Shown here in pieces: positions 21,706-37,136 of a stretch of 64,000 nucleotides of DNA. Position numbers and translations under genes: made by a program. The notes beneath the pieces were generated by a model that had not been told where the DNA came from, did no database searches, and was given only the letters and a program-made list of their open reading frames with translations. The stretch is from the NCBI RefSeq assembly GCF_019097595.1, contig NC_080727.1, forward strand, positions 5,164,001 to 5,228,000. The letters are read 5' to 3'. This DNA comes from Hemibagrus wyckioides. Its lineage: Eukaryota > Chordata > Actinopteri > Siluriformes > Bagridae. Position 1 is the first letter of the stretch; every line of letters starts with the position of its first letter.

Positions 21706-24577
21706 CAGATATATGGCAGATCTTTTCTTCCTTTTGTGAGTTTCACAAAATGAATCAACGACCTCAGATTTACGAACTGAACATGTAAAGAAATTGTATA
21801 TCATCAATCATGATCATTATCATCATCATCAATCCGTGTTAGATAAAAAGATCTAAAAGTAAAAGTGTGCTTGAGGTAATAAGTCTGCATCATTTTGTAC
21901 TGTTGCATTTATGTTTCTTCATTAAAACGACTGGATTTGTTGGTGTCTAATGAGTTTCATTAAACCTATGCAGTCTTTCAAGTGTCGTAGTTGCAGTGGC
22001 AACAGCCTGAGATTTTAATCAGAATTTTTTTCATTCTCAATATGCCATTAAATTAGCCACCACATAAAGCATCTTCAGATCATCAACATAGGAATTCATT
22101 TACAAAGAGAGAACAAAAATAAATAACCCAGATTTATGATAATCTGATTATCTATTAATCTTTGGAAACTGTTGAAAAGTCCACGACTCTATACACATGC
22201 TGAGAAACAGAAGCTGGTAGTCAGCCTAAAGGTTATTATCACTTCAGTAACCTGCATCCTAACACACAAGCATGTCATGTTTCAGCATGTACATTAGCGC
22301 ACAAAGCACATCCACACTCCCAAGTTTCCCCCAAGTGAACAAGATACATGACCTTACTATAAATGCCAAAACTCGCTTCATATGCTGCTAAAGCTACTAA
22401 AGCATTTAGTCCCACGACTGAAAATGACGCACATCTGCACACTACTGTATAAAAGCAACACGTCGTACTTACAGTCAGACTTTAAAGCAGTCTCCTGTAA
22501 TCTGTGCACTTAACTTTCTTGTTCAAGTCACCATGCCCTCAGTGATCAGAAATATATGTATTTTTCCCATCAAGAAACTTAGAGCATTAAAAAAGAAATA
22601 TATTTAATATTATAGTGTGTTCAGGTCATTTTGACCTGAGAGTGGTATGATGAAAAAAAAATGACCAGTAATTGTAATGTTGTGTAAAGTACATATCATG
22701 CTTAAAAAAAAAAAAGAAGAAGTAAAGGCAAAGAAAAGTAAAGTGAAGGCAGAAAAGTTACCTATGAAAAAAAAAGTTATGCACTGGTCTGAATTGAGCC
22801 CTTTCGGATGTTATTATGACTCACTTCTATGGCAATAAATACATTTAATAATAATAAGCAGCCTTTAAATCTTGTCCTCGTTTGACGAGGTGTTTGTTCT
22901 TGGCTTACTGGTTACGGCTCTGTGCAGACAGACCGGCCTGTCCTCTGTTTTATTGCCTTTTCTAAGACTAAACACAAGAGCAAAAGTCTTAAAATGCACA
23001 ATAAACTCAGAAAATACCCCAAAAATAAAGAACAAATACACAAGAAATTAAAAGGTATTTCATTTATACGTACTCACAAACCTGATCAAATGAAACATTT
23101 GGATGACTTTTGTAAGAGCAAGGGAAATTTTGGTTGTTTTTATTTTATTCTCAAGTTTATTCAAAAGTCCCAGTGCTAACAAGACCTCGTACTGTAACCT
23201 TCACCTTCATTACAAATGCTTTGAATGAATTAAGCATTAACAGAACACGAGGTTGAACAGGACATTTTTGTAGCAGATCCACTTGGAAATGATGGGATAC
23301 GGTTAACTTAATGGCAGATTTTTTTTAAAAAGTGCTTTTTAAATGGTGTCCGGGAAAGGTGGAGGGCTGTGCATGAAAGCATTTGCAGTAGAGTGCTTTT
23401 AACACCAGCCGAGCTTTTGCGGAGAGTAAATAAGGCTGGCTAACAACCTCTGTCTGTGTGTCGCTTCCACTTATGTTCACCGAAGGAGCGGCTTGGCCCG
23501 GTCGCCGGCCCAAGGTTGAGGGGCCCTGTACTGATTGGTGAAGACGTTTCTCTTGGTCTGAAGCCTCTCTCTATGGACTGGAATAGCATTAGGATATGTG
23601 CGGTGAGCAGAAATATTCACCCGTGCCGCAGTCTCATCTGAATCTCCTGGGACCGTTTGACTTACAAGGACACAGGCAAGATTTTCCCACATACACTAAA
23701 CACCATCGGACAGGCGCGGAATTGAAGAACTCTGCGCAAATCTTGTGCTCTGTCAAATCGCGAAAAAGAGATGCATAGCATATTGCCCTCTCTATCTTCT
23801 TTCTCCCCTTTATCCTTGCTCTCTCTCTCTCTCTCTCTCTCTCTCGTTCTCTCTCTTGGAGGAAGAAAGGGCCTGCAGGAGGTTTGTACACTCAGCTTGC
23901 CGTAAGCCTAAAGCTCTCAATAACACGATCAATATTTGACCTTCTACTGTATTATCATTCTTCTTCTTTTCTTTTATTCCCCCATTGGAGCCTGAAATTA
24001 CATTCTCTGCTAAAGGCCATCATGCACAGCAGCTCCTAAATACAGTCCTGCCAGCTGCACGGAGAGCATCCAATGGGCCAAAGAGCGAAAGAAAAGAGCA
24101 CAGATAGGGATGAAGGACCTTGTCCCAGATACATGATTGCATTAATAAAAAAAAAAACAAAATCTTAACTCGTGAAAGATTTCTATCAATTCAATCACGA
24201 CTGAATAAGAGTTTTTTTTTTTTTATAAAATGTTGCCCTGTTAAATGCCCAAACTAGCCATAACCTTCATCATGAGAATTGTGATAAATTTGCAGGCATG
24301 AGCTGTTAGGAAAAGTAAATGACAAGTACATACTTTATAGATCCCTATTGTTCTTAAATGTCACGATAAATATGGATTTATTGCTGTTTATTGGCTTTGT
24401 TGAAATAGATAAAGTGTTCTCTTTGTGTATTGCCATGCCTGTATTTGTCATTATTTGGATGTACCTTCAAGAAAATGGGCAAAAATGATAGAACTAATAT
24501 AAATCATGCTACAGGATGGTTCAAATCAGCCAAGCAGCCTTTAAAAACAAAGATGTATGTGTAAATATTCACCAACG
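21706..24577. other. Gene-free stretch
   Basis: Contains a (CT)n tract at 23819-23855. A GC-richer block at about 23430-23720 has overlapping short frames on both strands but no recognised protein. The sequence 'caggtcattttgacctg' at about 22621-22637 is a small palindrome. No transposon ends are recognised. Confidence 0.4.
23819..23855. repeat. (CT)n microsatellite
   Basis: A CT tract with one TCGT interruption. Confidence 0.9.
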
Positions 24578-24830
24578 TACTGCTAATTCATGCAGGTATC
24601 CAATCATCAGTAGAACTGGGAGTTAAAAGTAAGAGACAAAGACAAGATAAGGCAGGATTAAGCTGACCAGGAGGTTACAGTATGTCAATTAAGCACGCTT
24701 TACAATCGTGGTGAGAAGAAAGGCATCGCAAAATTCACGTTAGATGACCTACAACAGCAGAAGATTCTAAAATATCAGGTTCCACTTTTGAGAGCCTGTG
24801 AGGCTCATCGAAACTGACCATTTTTTTGAC
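24578..24830 (+). mobile_element. Tc1-like transposon relic
   Basis: Starts with a leader-like 'gcaggtatccaatcatcagt'. It continues with 'tttacaatcgtggtgagaag', 'gacctacaacagcagaagat' and 'atcaggttccacttttgaga', which match the central transposase part of the same family as 9290-10265. The segment is strongly degraded and the catalytic region is missing. Confidence 0.6.
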
Positions 24831-25639
24831 GATTTTTAAAATATCACCAGGTCTTTTCCAATCTTGTCTACTTCTGGCAAGAGCCTATAATAAATAAAAA
24901 TGGACAGTAAAAATGCAAATGAAACAGATTTTGTATATACAGTACATCAAAAACAGTTAAAATCCTCTTAAGCATAAACAGTGTGATAAAAAAAAAATAA
25001 TAATAATAATTTTACTATTAATAAACTTTAAAAGGTTGGGTTAATACAGTTCAAAAATAGCAAATAATTGGACCCCTGAGAACAATATCTTTCAACACAG
25101 TGGGGAAGATGGAGATAAACTGAAATTTTCGAAGCTCATGTTTTCAGAATTTTCCTGTTTATTTGACCCTTGGGAATGCCAAGTTATATATGAAATAAAC
25201 TACTTGGCACGACTTGCATAAAAAGGAAATGTTTGGAAGTTTGGTGGAAGGAAGAACTCACTGTGCTTAAACTTTTAACTTTGTGTTGTGGTAACTTTTG
25301 AAAGAAAAACCTGCTATAAGCCAATAAAAAAACAGCGTATTTTAGGTGAAACCTGGTTGTCTTTACCAGGAGGTTACGTTTGTAAAAAAAAACATTAGAA
25401 GAACTGTGGTCTGAACTGAGATTGCACTTATATAGGAATCTAAAATGTTCTGTCTGGAGGAAGCTTCAACCCATTAGAGTGTGTATGTGCCAATATTTTT
25501 GAAACAGTACTTTTACATGTGTATAACTTGTCTTGTTATTTTTGGTAGGTACATTTTGCTCATTGGCTTGAGGAATACCAAAAAATGTGTTACACTGTAG
25601 TCATAACTCAGTGATGGGCATGTTAGATGGGAAAGGTGG
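24831..25639. other. Gene-free stretch
   Basis: AT-rich, with nothing recognised. Confidence 0.4.
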
Positions 25640-25830
25640 CAGTGTTACAGGACCTCCTGTTGGTCTATCAGCAGGATCTTGCCCTCTCGGTCTCGGGCAT
25701 GGAACAAACACGGCCGCTGAAGAGTTAACTCAGTGCCAGTCCCAAGCCTGGATAAAATAGGAGGGTTGCACCAGGAAGGGGTGAATGATCCGTTGTGGTG
25801 ACCCCGAACAGGACTCAGAAAACAACAACA
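25640..25830 (+). repeat. Teleost interspersed repeat (LINE/SINE tail), plus orientation
   Basis: The tail has 'cagtgccagtcccaagcctg', 'gataaaataggagggttgca' and 'gatccgttgtggtgaccccg', ending in a CAA-rich run. This is the same module as 3782-4010 (inverted) and 57236-57360. The upstream part (25640-25725) differs from the tRNA-like head at 57163, so the two copies may come from a LINE and a SINE that share a tail. Confidence 0.62.
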
Positions 25831-26221
25831 ATAGCCAGTGTTCCAGGACACCGAGGAAGCAAGACACTGAAACTCGACTCGTAGCTCTTAGCTGCATGGC
25901 TCTCTTGATGGCCCACTTAAGCACCGAGAACTCTATTACTGAGATTATCAGGCGCCTTCATTTTAACAGTATGTAAACGGTAGAGCACATTGCCACTGAT
26001 GGCTACCAATTTTGCCACCATTATCAATTTAAAATCCAACTCAGTAGGCTCCAAGCTATCACCAGCAACACGAGGGATTTTTATTTCTCTTTTTCACATT
26101 ACAAACCTAAATGGCCACATATGGAGGGCATTTACACACAATGACCTACCTTTACTTTGTGTCTACCTTTTTACATTCTAACCTGAAATCACCACCAGCA
26201 GAGGCATTTAAACACAATATC
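25831..26221. other. Gene-free stretch
   Basis: Short open frames only. The end, 'gcatttaaacacaatatcat', is repeated at about 26474. Confidence 0.4.

Positions 26222-28796
<2,575 letters not shown>

Positions 28797-28847
<51 letters not shown>
28797..28847. repeat. (TA)n microsatellite
   Basis: A pure TA run. Confidence 0.95.
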
Positions 28848-28849
<2 letters not shown>

Positions 28850-29067
28850 TTCATATTTCTAAACACATTGCTCTAGACGTTGTACTTGCATACGAATGCA
28901 CTCAATTTCATGCTCGCTTGCGACACAAAGTGCTCAAAAATTTACGCACCCTTGTGTGTTGACACAATTACCTGGCAAACATAAAGTCATTTGGCCAACA
29001 TATTGCATTTTTGACAAATCATGCTTTAGTGTTAATTTGACGTACAAAGCATGAGTTTAGCGTGAGT

Positions 29068-29105
29068 ACCCCCCCCCAATACCCCCCCCCCCACCCCCAC
29101 CCCCC
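29068..29105. repeat. C-rich tract (G-run rich on the minus strand)
   Basis: Several consecutive C runs of about 9, 11, 5 and 6 separated by one to four bases, followed by CA repeats. It fits the simple pattern for G-quadruplex or i-motif formation. Confidence 0.85.
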
Positions 29106-32100
29106 ACACACACATACAAACACACAGACACACACACCTCCCCAATGCCAATCCAGTGGAAAACGGAGCACCCTGCTGCTTACCGAAAGGTGACACTATA
29201 ATTGCTATGGAAATTTCCCGGGATGGAGAAAGATGCCTTGTCTAAATGTTTTTTTTTTTTTTTTTACACATCACACTTTTCTACTACATGTCTCATGTCT
29301 CGTTTGTGTTGTGTTTCTGTCACGTATTGTCGATTTTATTAAACTGATTGCAACATGCCTAATTCTGCTGCTAATATGCGCACCATGCTTGATGCACAGC
29401 AGGCTTCACGGTTATGGGCAGATCATTTGGGAGCTAGAGCGAATAATGCTGGGATGTGTTGACAGACAGATGAAAAGGTGAAAAGCCTGTCAAGCTGTGA
29501 ATGGTCGCCTGTTCCGTGGCTTTTGTGTACGTTCTGTGTGCGATGATTACAGCCACGGCTGCAGCCTCCTCACAAAAGGGGTGAAGTGCGAATGGACAGT
29601 TTTCCTGGCAGCCCGTCTCCTCCCCTTTAAACACAGAGTCCACAGCTGCCTCAGCTAAACTCCGCATTTCAGCCTCTCCTGATTCTGCCCCCAGATGAAC
29701 TGAGCTCATGAAAAACATGTTTATTTAAGGCCAGAATGTGAGCGACTACAATCAAGTTGTTAAACGTACAGTAAATGTACACACTAGCTACTTTACTTGG
29801 CGGCAGAACAATGCATTCAATCATGCAGATTCAGCTGAAGAACTAAAGTTTCCTTCCCTTGAAAACAGATGTTCTTCGATCCTGATGTGCTCTCCTGCTC
29901 ATCTGCCTCAAGGTTTTGAGATGCTTTTCTGCTCATCATGGTTGTTATTTTGACCCACATGGCCAATCATCTTTTACCTCATTTAATTTTACCTCAAGTC
30001 GTTTCCACCCACAAAAACTTCTCCTCACTGGATGTTGTTTCATTTGCTTGGATTTTCACACCATTCTGCGTAAACTCTACAGACCAGCAGTGTCCAGTCT
30101 TATACAGAAGGGGCTAATTAAACAGGTGGAATCAGGTTACTTGTTTGGAATGAAATCTCCTCCACCAAATAATCCCTTTTTTTACTTAGTTACTCTAACT
30201 TTTCTTGATCTGTATTTTATCTATTCTTACTACAAGCATAGCAGTACTTTTATTCAAGTGTGTTTTCTACTCTTTCCAGCTCTGTCAGGACCTTGGAGCT
30301 GTGAGTTAGCATCTATTTTTAGCTTACAAGAAAGAATGGAGCAGGATATGGGGTAATAGAACTGCCCAAAATGAAGCAGGATTAAAAATGTAGCTTCATA
30401 ATCCTGAGTTAAATCCAGGTATAGAAGAGTTTATAAAGTGCTATAAGCAGCGTTCGCACCAAACAGCTGGCCCCGGGGCAGCACTGCACCATGGGAGTTG
30501 GTGTGAATAAACTAGAGTCATACATCATTGAGAAGAAAGCTGCAAGGAGAGAGAAGCGCCAGCCAATAACTCTGGGGTTAAACAATGTAATTTGGATCGT
30601 AGACGCACAATTTATTTCAAGTGTCAAAAGAAGTTTCAGCTTGTACTTATTATTTGAATGCGTTCATATATTCATGAGTTGATATCAACATAACGTACAG
30701 CAAGAGGAGAAAAGTACGCTGACTGTGATTGGTACGATCTAATAATTAATGTTGTTATAGGAATATAATTAATAATACCAAACTGGGTTGCCATTACCAC
30801 CTATACCATTCATTTACCAATAAAATCATATGTTTTATTGTCAAGTCTAATAATAAATTGAAAAACATAAAAAAGGAACACACATCGGATGTGCATTCTT
30901 TCTTCTTCATTTTCGATAACTACAGTTCCTTACAGTTAAAATTTTTTGTAAATTAAGAGACGCTTCACCTCCAACTCGCTCCAAACAAAGTGACTTGATG
31001 TCGTAATTACGACTTCCCAGTTAGTAGATACTTCCCAGGACGACTCGAGAGCTGTCACAACATGGCCGCCATGGACTCTCACTCCCATCAACCACCTACG
31101 CTCACACACTCGCAGTCTAATTCTTTTCATTAGTGTTTAATTATATAGGTTTGTTTTCGCATTGATGGTAAAGACCTCGGTGTCACTTTTTGCGTGAAGT
31201 TCTCTTAACGCAAAGCATCTGCTACTATTACAAACACATTGTAACTTGTTTCTTGGGAATTCCACACTAGCTGTAAACAGATCCTTAATTAAAAACATTG
31301 AAAAATTGCTATGGTAGCTATAAAAGGAACAGTACTTCATCATATATGTTTAATGTATGGCTTAAGGTTTAGCCATCATTAATACATTCATACTCAATAA
31401 TCAACCAAAAACAATAATAATAATAATCTTTTTTATTTCAAGATTTTGCAATATCTGGTCAAAATCATATTGGCCCCATCTTGCACACTGGTGTAGTGCT
31501 GAGGTTTCAAAAGGCAGAGGAAATCTCCTGCAGTTTAGAGGATTAAGGGCTACAAAGTGCCCGCCAGAAGAAAACGAGGGCCAGCCAGTGGAGTGATACA
31601 AGTGAATTAAGAGCTTAAGATGGTTTATAAAGACAGATTACAAAGCCATAGGGGTTTCTGAATGGGAAAGACAAACCTTGAGATGGGATAATTCCCTTGT
31701 ACTTTTCTCTCATGGATCGGGCTATTATTTCACATCGCACTCTCTCGCTTATGAATCGATTAGTAATGGACACCCAGACTGAGACTTTGGCCTCAAAGAG
31801 GGCTGAGAGATTGAATGAGAAATAGAGACGACAGATCGAGATGGAAAAAGATAGAGAGGGTGAGCAGAATCAGTTTTGTGGTACTGTTACACTATCTACG
31901 TGTCTCCGAGTCGCTGATTGCTCCTGTTCCTGTGTGGACTAGACATCCAACATGGCTGTGAGGAGAGATTTACTCGCTCTATCCCAGCACAACAAATGGG
32001 ATGCGTTCAAGGCAGCTGGCTGAGCTATGAGAATCATTTTGAGCAGATAATTTGAATACAACGTGATGTGTTTTTTTTAATGTATTTTTTAAAACTATGT

Positions 32101-32284
32101 ATTGCCACAGCTTGAAGAAAATCTTAGTGCTTTTGTTGGATTTTTTTGAATACATTTTAATACTAAAGAAAACAATTTATTAACGCTTTCATGAATAATT
32201 TATACTTGTCCACACTCCTTTAGTTTTTTTTTTAAATGCTTGAAACAGTGTGAATGAAAAAATACTAATTACTTAATTTTAAGT

Positions 32285-32286
<2 letters not shown>
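29106..32286. other. Gene-free stretch with possible conserved non-coding blocks
   Basis: Mostly unique sequence. About 29480-29720 is less AT-rich and lacks repeats. No exon is recognised; the open frames are short and without known domains. No transposon ends were seen. Confidence 0.35.

Positions 32287-32349
<63 letters not shown>
32287..32349. repeat. (TA)n microsatellite
   Basis: A long TA run followed by about 100 bp of A/T-only sequence. Confidence 0.95.
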
Positions 32350-32353
<4 letters not shown>

Positions 32354-32829
32354 TTATTTTTTAATATTTAATATCTATTATTAATATTATTATATTTAAT
32401 TATCAATATTATTTATTTTTATATTATTAATCATCAAAGAATTTTATTTATATCACTAGCTCTCACTTAGGTAGAATGTGTAGGCAGTAAACAGGAAGTT
32501 ATTTGAGATTTAGCCTAATTGGCTGTATCTTCTAGATGGGAGGGACGAATATTCTCTCTCTGTCCTGTCAATCACAATGTTACTAGCCAATCGTAGGGAT
32601 TTGTGAGTTTCTGTATGCGTAAGAGGGCAGATTTCTAGGATAGGATTTCTTCTGGGCGCGTTACGTGTCGTGGGTTGGTTCAAACCAAATAATGGACAAA
32701 ATGGGGGGAAAAATTGAACATAAATAAATAAATAACAAGAGAGAACAAGAGAGAGAAACTAACACACAAAAATGAGATGCCTGCTATTACAGTATGAATG
32801 TAGGGAGTGTGGTGTAGAAAAAAACCCTC

Positions 32830-32833
<4 letters not shown>

Positions 32834-32878
<45 letters not shown>
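32834..32878. repeat. (AAAT)n microsatellite
   Basis: About eleven tetranucleotide units. Confidence 0.95.
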
Positions 32879-33839
32879 GCAAGCTGATCTCTTAAGAAGT
32901 ACCAACAATTGAAAACAAGCCCCAGGAACAAATAAAATGAATATGGAACTGAAAATGAGAGCACGTAACAGGAGGGGGAGATGGAAAATGCTGTCCGCTG
33001 CAAAGTCTACAAACAAAGGCAGAGTGCAAGAAGAGTTCCTCCAGCCTCCTTCCCTTGTCAGAAGAACCAGTAAGCAGTTTTTCCCTCGCTTGAAAAGCTT
33101 GCACGAACTCAACCCATCAGCACTTTTTTTCCCCACGCAAAAAGCGGATCCAGGTAAAGCAGAGCTCGCGCTCAGGATTTCTTCTCCGCATCCTCCCCGT
33201 GTCAATCTTGCTCTCAGGATTTTTGTGTCTCTCACTCTGTGTTTTTCCTCATGTTTTTCTACACTGTATATCCACCTATATGGCTTGCTCTCTCTTTTCT
33301 CTCTCTCTTCACAACCTCATCCATCCAAATCCCTTCCTGCTCCTGAACCACCACAAATACCTGGCTGTCAGAACCCATTATACAGGCAGAGTTCTGAAAG
33401 ATAAGGCGCTAAGATCACAACACGTTCTTTAAAACCTCTGTTGCATCTCACGTTGCTGTGACATTGTGATATCGCTTCTACACAAACTGGTCTGTATTTG
33501 TTTGTCCCGCTAATAGACTAGTTATGTTCGTTGTTTCGGTAATTGGAATACCTATTGTGTTTGATTGAATAAAATTCCCATTTAAACGCTCTTTCTCCAC
33601 AATAGAATATGATTTATAATAAATGATAACAAATAGTCATGTTTATGGAACAAAAGATGAACATGGTTTAATAGAAAAAAGAAAAAATAGGCCTTCACAA
33701 AGCTGCAGACATCCTCGGATGAAGGGAAGGGCACACGCCCACACACACACACACACACATCACTGGTTGAATGGCAGAGCTATTCATGCAACCGGAGTCC
33801 CCCACTGTGAGCAGCACTCTCAGAGGGAACTTGAACTGA
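32879..33839. other. Stretch with overlapping open frames on both strands
   Basis: Open frames of 155 (plus, 32937-33404) and 158 codons (minus, 33235-32759) overlap each other here. Neither translation shows a domain I recognise, and the minus one runs into the AAAT repeat. A (CA)n run lies at 33738-33759. Not called as genes. Confidence 0.35.
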
Positions 33840-34160
33840 GACACAAATTACATTTTCTGCACAATTAAAGCAGCGGCAGGGCTAAGTGTGGAGAGAGTGG
33901 CCTGCGCCCCTGCAGGCCCTGCTGCTCAGCATAATGGCCATGTGATGAAGATGGCCCCCAGTTAATTAGCTCCTGAAAATACTCATTCTCGCCTCAGCAC
34001 CGCTGACGGAAAAGCAGTAACCTTGTGCGTGCAGACAGGCATCTCTCGGCAGACCTGGTGTGACAGCCCGCAGACCCGGTTACGCCGGCCTTTCCACCCC
34101 GTGCCAGGTTCGTGTTCCATTAATTAGTGAGTAATTAACGTTCATTAGGAACTCTTCTAC
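33840..34160. other. Candidate conserved non-coding element
   Basis: A GC-richer, repeat-free block in an AT-rich desert, with homeodomain-type cores such as 'cagttaattagctcctg' (about 33960) and 'ccattaattagtgagtaatt' (about 34117). The features are those expected of a vertebrate developmental enhancer, but this is inference only. Confidence 0.3.
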
Positions 34161-35954
34161 AAGAGGAACAAACATATAAACAAGGTGAAAATGAACAGGG
34201 GTTTGTGTGGCAATATATTAGGAACAAATAGGAATCCATGATTCAGAATAATATAGAAAGATAAAATGTTCTAAAAGAATACAGATACATGCAAATAGGA
34301 GGTGTTTTAATGCATAATTATTTAATAAAAAGATGGACAAATAGGTTTCTATTAGGACTGGGACATGTGCAGAACTATTTTTTAAAAAAAAGATTTTTGG
34401 ATTTCTCCAAGGTGATGACAGATTTGACACATACAATTTAGCTTCCATTTTCCTTAGGGATGTCACTGAGTTTATAATATTTCTGTTTATAAAATAATAA
34501 AAGTCAGAGATAATGTCAGAGGTAAGAGTTCAGCTCAATTATTAACGTTTAAAATTGTGTTGTATTGAGTATAATGATTTTGTCCATTCTTAAAGGCGCC
34601 AATACTTTTACACGTTTTGGAATGGAACTGAAATAAAACGAATAGGAATTCATGCTTTGACACAACATCCCATAATATCCATACCCATAATCTATAATAA
34701 TCAAGTACAATAGTATTTGCCCCCTATATTAGATCTGGTGCAATCGGTCACATAAATAGTTGAATTTATATTTTGTTTTTTCTTTTAGTTATTTTTTAAA
34801 TATTAGGATTTGTAAAAAATCTTCAAAGCTACAGAGTCTTCCGTGCTTTAATATTACAAGCTATCTTTTATAGATTCATTACCTACAGCATAATCCTCAT
34901 TAAATCAGTTCCAGGTTGTAACGCTACAAAATGCCGAAAAGTTCAAAGCGGGGTGTGAATAATTATGCAGGGCTCCGTGTTCCACTTTTAATTCTCTTCT
35001 GTCTCAGGTCTCAGGTGTTAAGGTGGAAGGAAAAGAAATTGGATATTAAAAGAGAGTCATTCAGGATAATGATGTGGATTACACTTTCGGAAAAAAGTCA
35101 TACTGAAAAGAGGAAAATTAGTCAAATTTTATAAAGTCGTTTATTTTTTCTTCTTTTGAAAATTCTTTCATATTTGACCTACGCATTTAAAGGTAGATAT
35201 ATATTTAAAGGAGCTATAAAAATCCTATCCAAATTTTTTATTTTATTTATTTATTTATTTTTTTAAAGAGAGAAAATAGTTATTTCATGGATATGAACAA
35301 TAATCATAGACTGAAAGCTTCTTTACAGTCCCAAAAATCCTTTGAAAATATGAAAGCACTATATGCTATACCCTATACACAGCATGTCAATATATCTGTA
35401 TAAAGCAGAACTTTCTCTCTGTTGTTTTTCCTCCCACTCATCTTGTTGGCTGCCACTCGACACTGGCCGAAAGCTCCAGGCGATATTTCTGTCACTCAAA
35501 TATTTTGGAAAAATCACACTACCCACTTCTATTTTTCAAAATCTATTATTGGTCTTTGCAGCGGCGGTGAAAGCTTCGTGTCATCGCATGAGTGATTAAA
35601 TACCATGCTGCTCTGTTATTTCCAAAATATTGACTAGGCATAATGGTAGAAGGAGCTCCAGCCTTTTCATCTCTTCTCATCCACTTGAAGCCAATTTTCT
35701 CAGTCACTAGGCTTCACTTTAGTCATCCGACTGCCTCGGAGCTCCCTGGAAGAGAGCAAAATGACCTACCGCTGTTGTTCAAAAGCATTCGAACATGGCG
35801 CATGGAGTGTCCGTAATGACTATCTGAATTTAGACAGCTAGAGAGATGTCATTCTGCCATATTCTCCTTCCAATCTTGTGCTTGACATCTAAAAAGAGTG
35901 GGGGAAAAAAATCTCAGAAAACTGATAGGCTTTCAGACAAAGTGTGTATGTGTA

Positions 35955-35955
<1 letters not shown>
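34161..35955. other. Gene-free AT-rich stretch
   Basis: No recognised coding region or repeat family. Several A- and T-rich runs and short frames only. Confidence 0.4.

Positions 35956-36037
<82 letters not shown>
35956..36037. repeat. (TA)n microsatellite, landing site of a Tc1 element
   Basis: About 40 TA units ending exactly at the left end of the transposon at 36038. Confidence 0.93.
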
Positions 36038-36040
<3 letters not shown>

Positions 36041-37134
36041 TGATCAGCCATCAGCCATAACATTATGAACAGTGAGAGGTGAAGTGAATAACACTGATGA
36101 TCTCCTCATCATGGCACCTGTTAGTGGGTGGGATATATTAGGCAGCAAGTGGACATTTTGTCCTCAAAGTTGATGTGTTAGAAGCAGGAAAAATGGACAA
36201 GCGTAAGGATTTGAGCGAGTTTGACAAGGGCTAAATTGTGATGGCTAGACCACTGGATCAGTGCATCTCCAAAACTGTTGCTCATGTGGGGTGTTCCTAG
36301 TCTGCAGTGCTCAGTATCTATCAAAAGTGGTCCAAGGAAGGAACAGTGGTGAACCGGTGACAGGGTCATGGGCCGCCAAGGCTCATTGATGCCCGCTGGG
36401 AGTGAAGGCTGGCCCATGTGGGCCAATCCAACAGACGAGCTACTGTTGCTCAGATTGCTGAAGAAGTTAATGCTGGTTCTGATAGAAAGGTGTCAGAATA
36501 CACAGTGCATCCCAGTTTGTTGCGTATGGGGCTGCATAGACGCAAACCAGTCAGGGTGCCCATGTTGACCGCCAAAAGCGCCAACAGTGGGCATGTGAGC
36601 ATCAGAACTGGACCACGACTGGACCACAGTGAAAGAAGGTGTCCAGGTCACATTTTCTTTTACATCATGTGGATGGCCGGGTGCATGTACATAGCTTACC
36701 TGGGGAACACATGGCACCAGGATGCACTTTGGGCAATGTTCTGCTGGGAATCCTTGGGTCCTGTCATCCACGTGGATGTTACTTTGACACGTACCACCTA
36801 CCTAAGCAATGTTGCAGACCATGTACACCCTTTCATGGAAACGGTATTCCCTGATGGCTGTGGTCTCTTTCACCAAGATAATGTGCCGTGCCACAGAGCG
36901 AAAATGGTTCAGGAATGGTTTGATGAGAACAACAACAAGATTGAGTTGTTGACTTGGTCTCCAAATTCCCCAGATCTCAATCCAATCAAGCATCTGTGGG
37001 ATGTGCTGAACAAACAGGTCCGATCCATGGAGGCCCCACCTTACAACTTACAGAATTAAAGCACTATTTTGGCAGCAAAAGCGGGAACAAACCAAACATT
37101 AGGCAGGTTGTCATAACATTATGGCTGATCGGTG
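36038..37134 (+). mobile_element. Tc1-like transposon, defective copy
   Basis: The ends are inverted copies: left 'cactgatcagccat' then 'aacattatgaaca', right '...taacattatggctgatcggtg'. The left end carries a local 7-bp duplication (cagccat). TA flanks both ends (36036-36037, 37135-37136). It is about 1.1 kb, shorter than a full element, and its transposase is broken. The same family, in a more deleted form and with a different outer end, is at 53899-54440. Confidence 0.9.
36193..37059 (+). pseudogene. Broken Tc1-like transposase
   Basis: The reading frame opens with [13 protein letters not shown] and meets a TAA at codon 14. The copy at 54049 has CAA there, so a C-to-T change is likely. 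Later frames give the second helix-turn-helix (RRATVAQIAEEVNAGSDRKV) and the catalytic core pieces LWAMFCWESLGP, FHQDNVPCHRAK and SPNSPDLNPIKHLWD. The last motif normally has E where K stands here, so a catalytic residue is lost. The first catalytic motif (DES type) is disrupted by a frameshift near 36635, a segment before LWAMFCW is missing, and the C-terminus after 37059 is deleted. Dead gene. Confidence 0.9.
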
Positions 37135-37136
37135 TA

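Noticed and set aside
22621..22637. Small palindrome caggtcattttgacctg
   Set aside because: Single short inverted repeat; resembles a nuclear-receptor half-site pair, but one instance without context supports nothing.
32759..33404. Overlapping open frames of 155 and 158 codons on opposite strands
   Set aside because: No recognised domain in either, one runs into an AAAT microsatellite, and overlapping frames of this kind occur by chance in stretches poor in stops.
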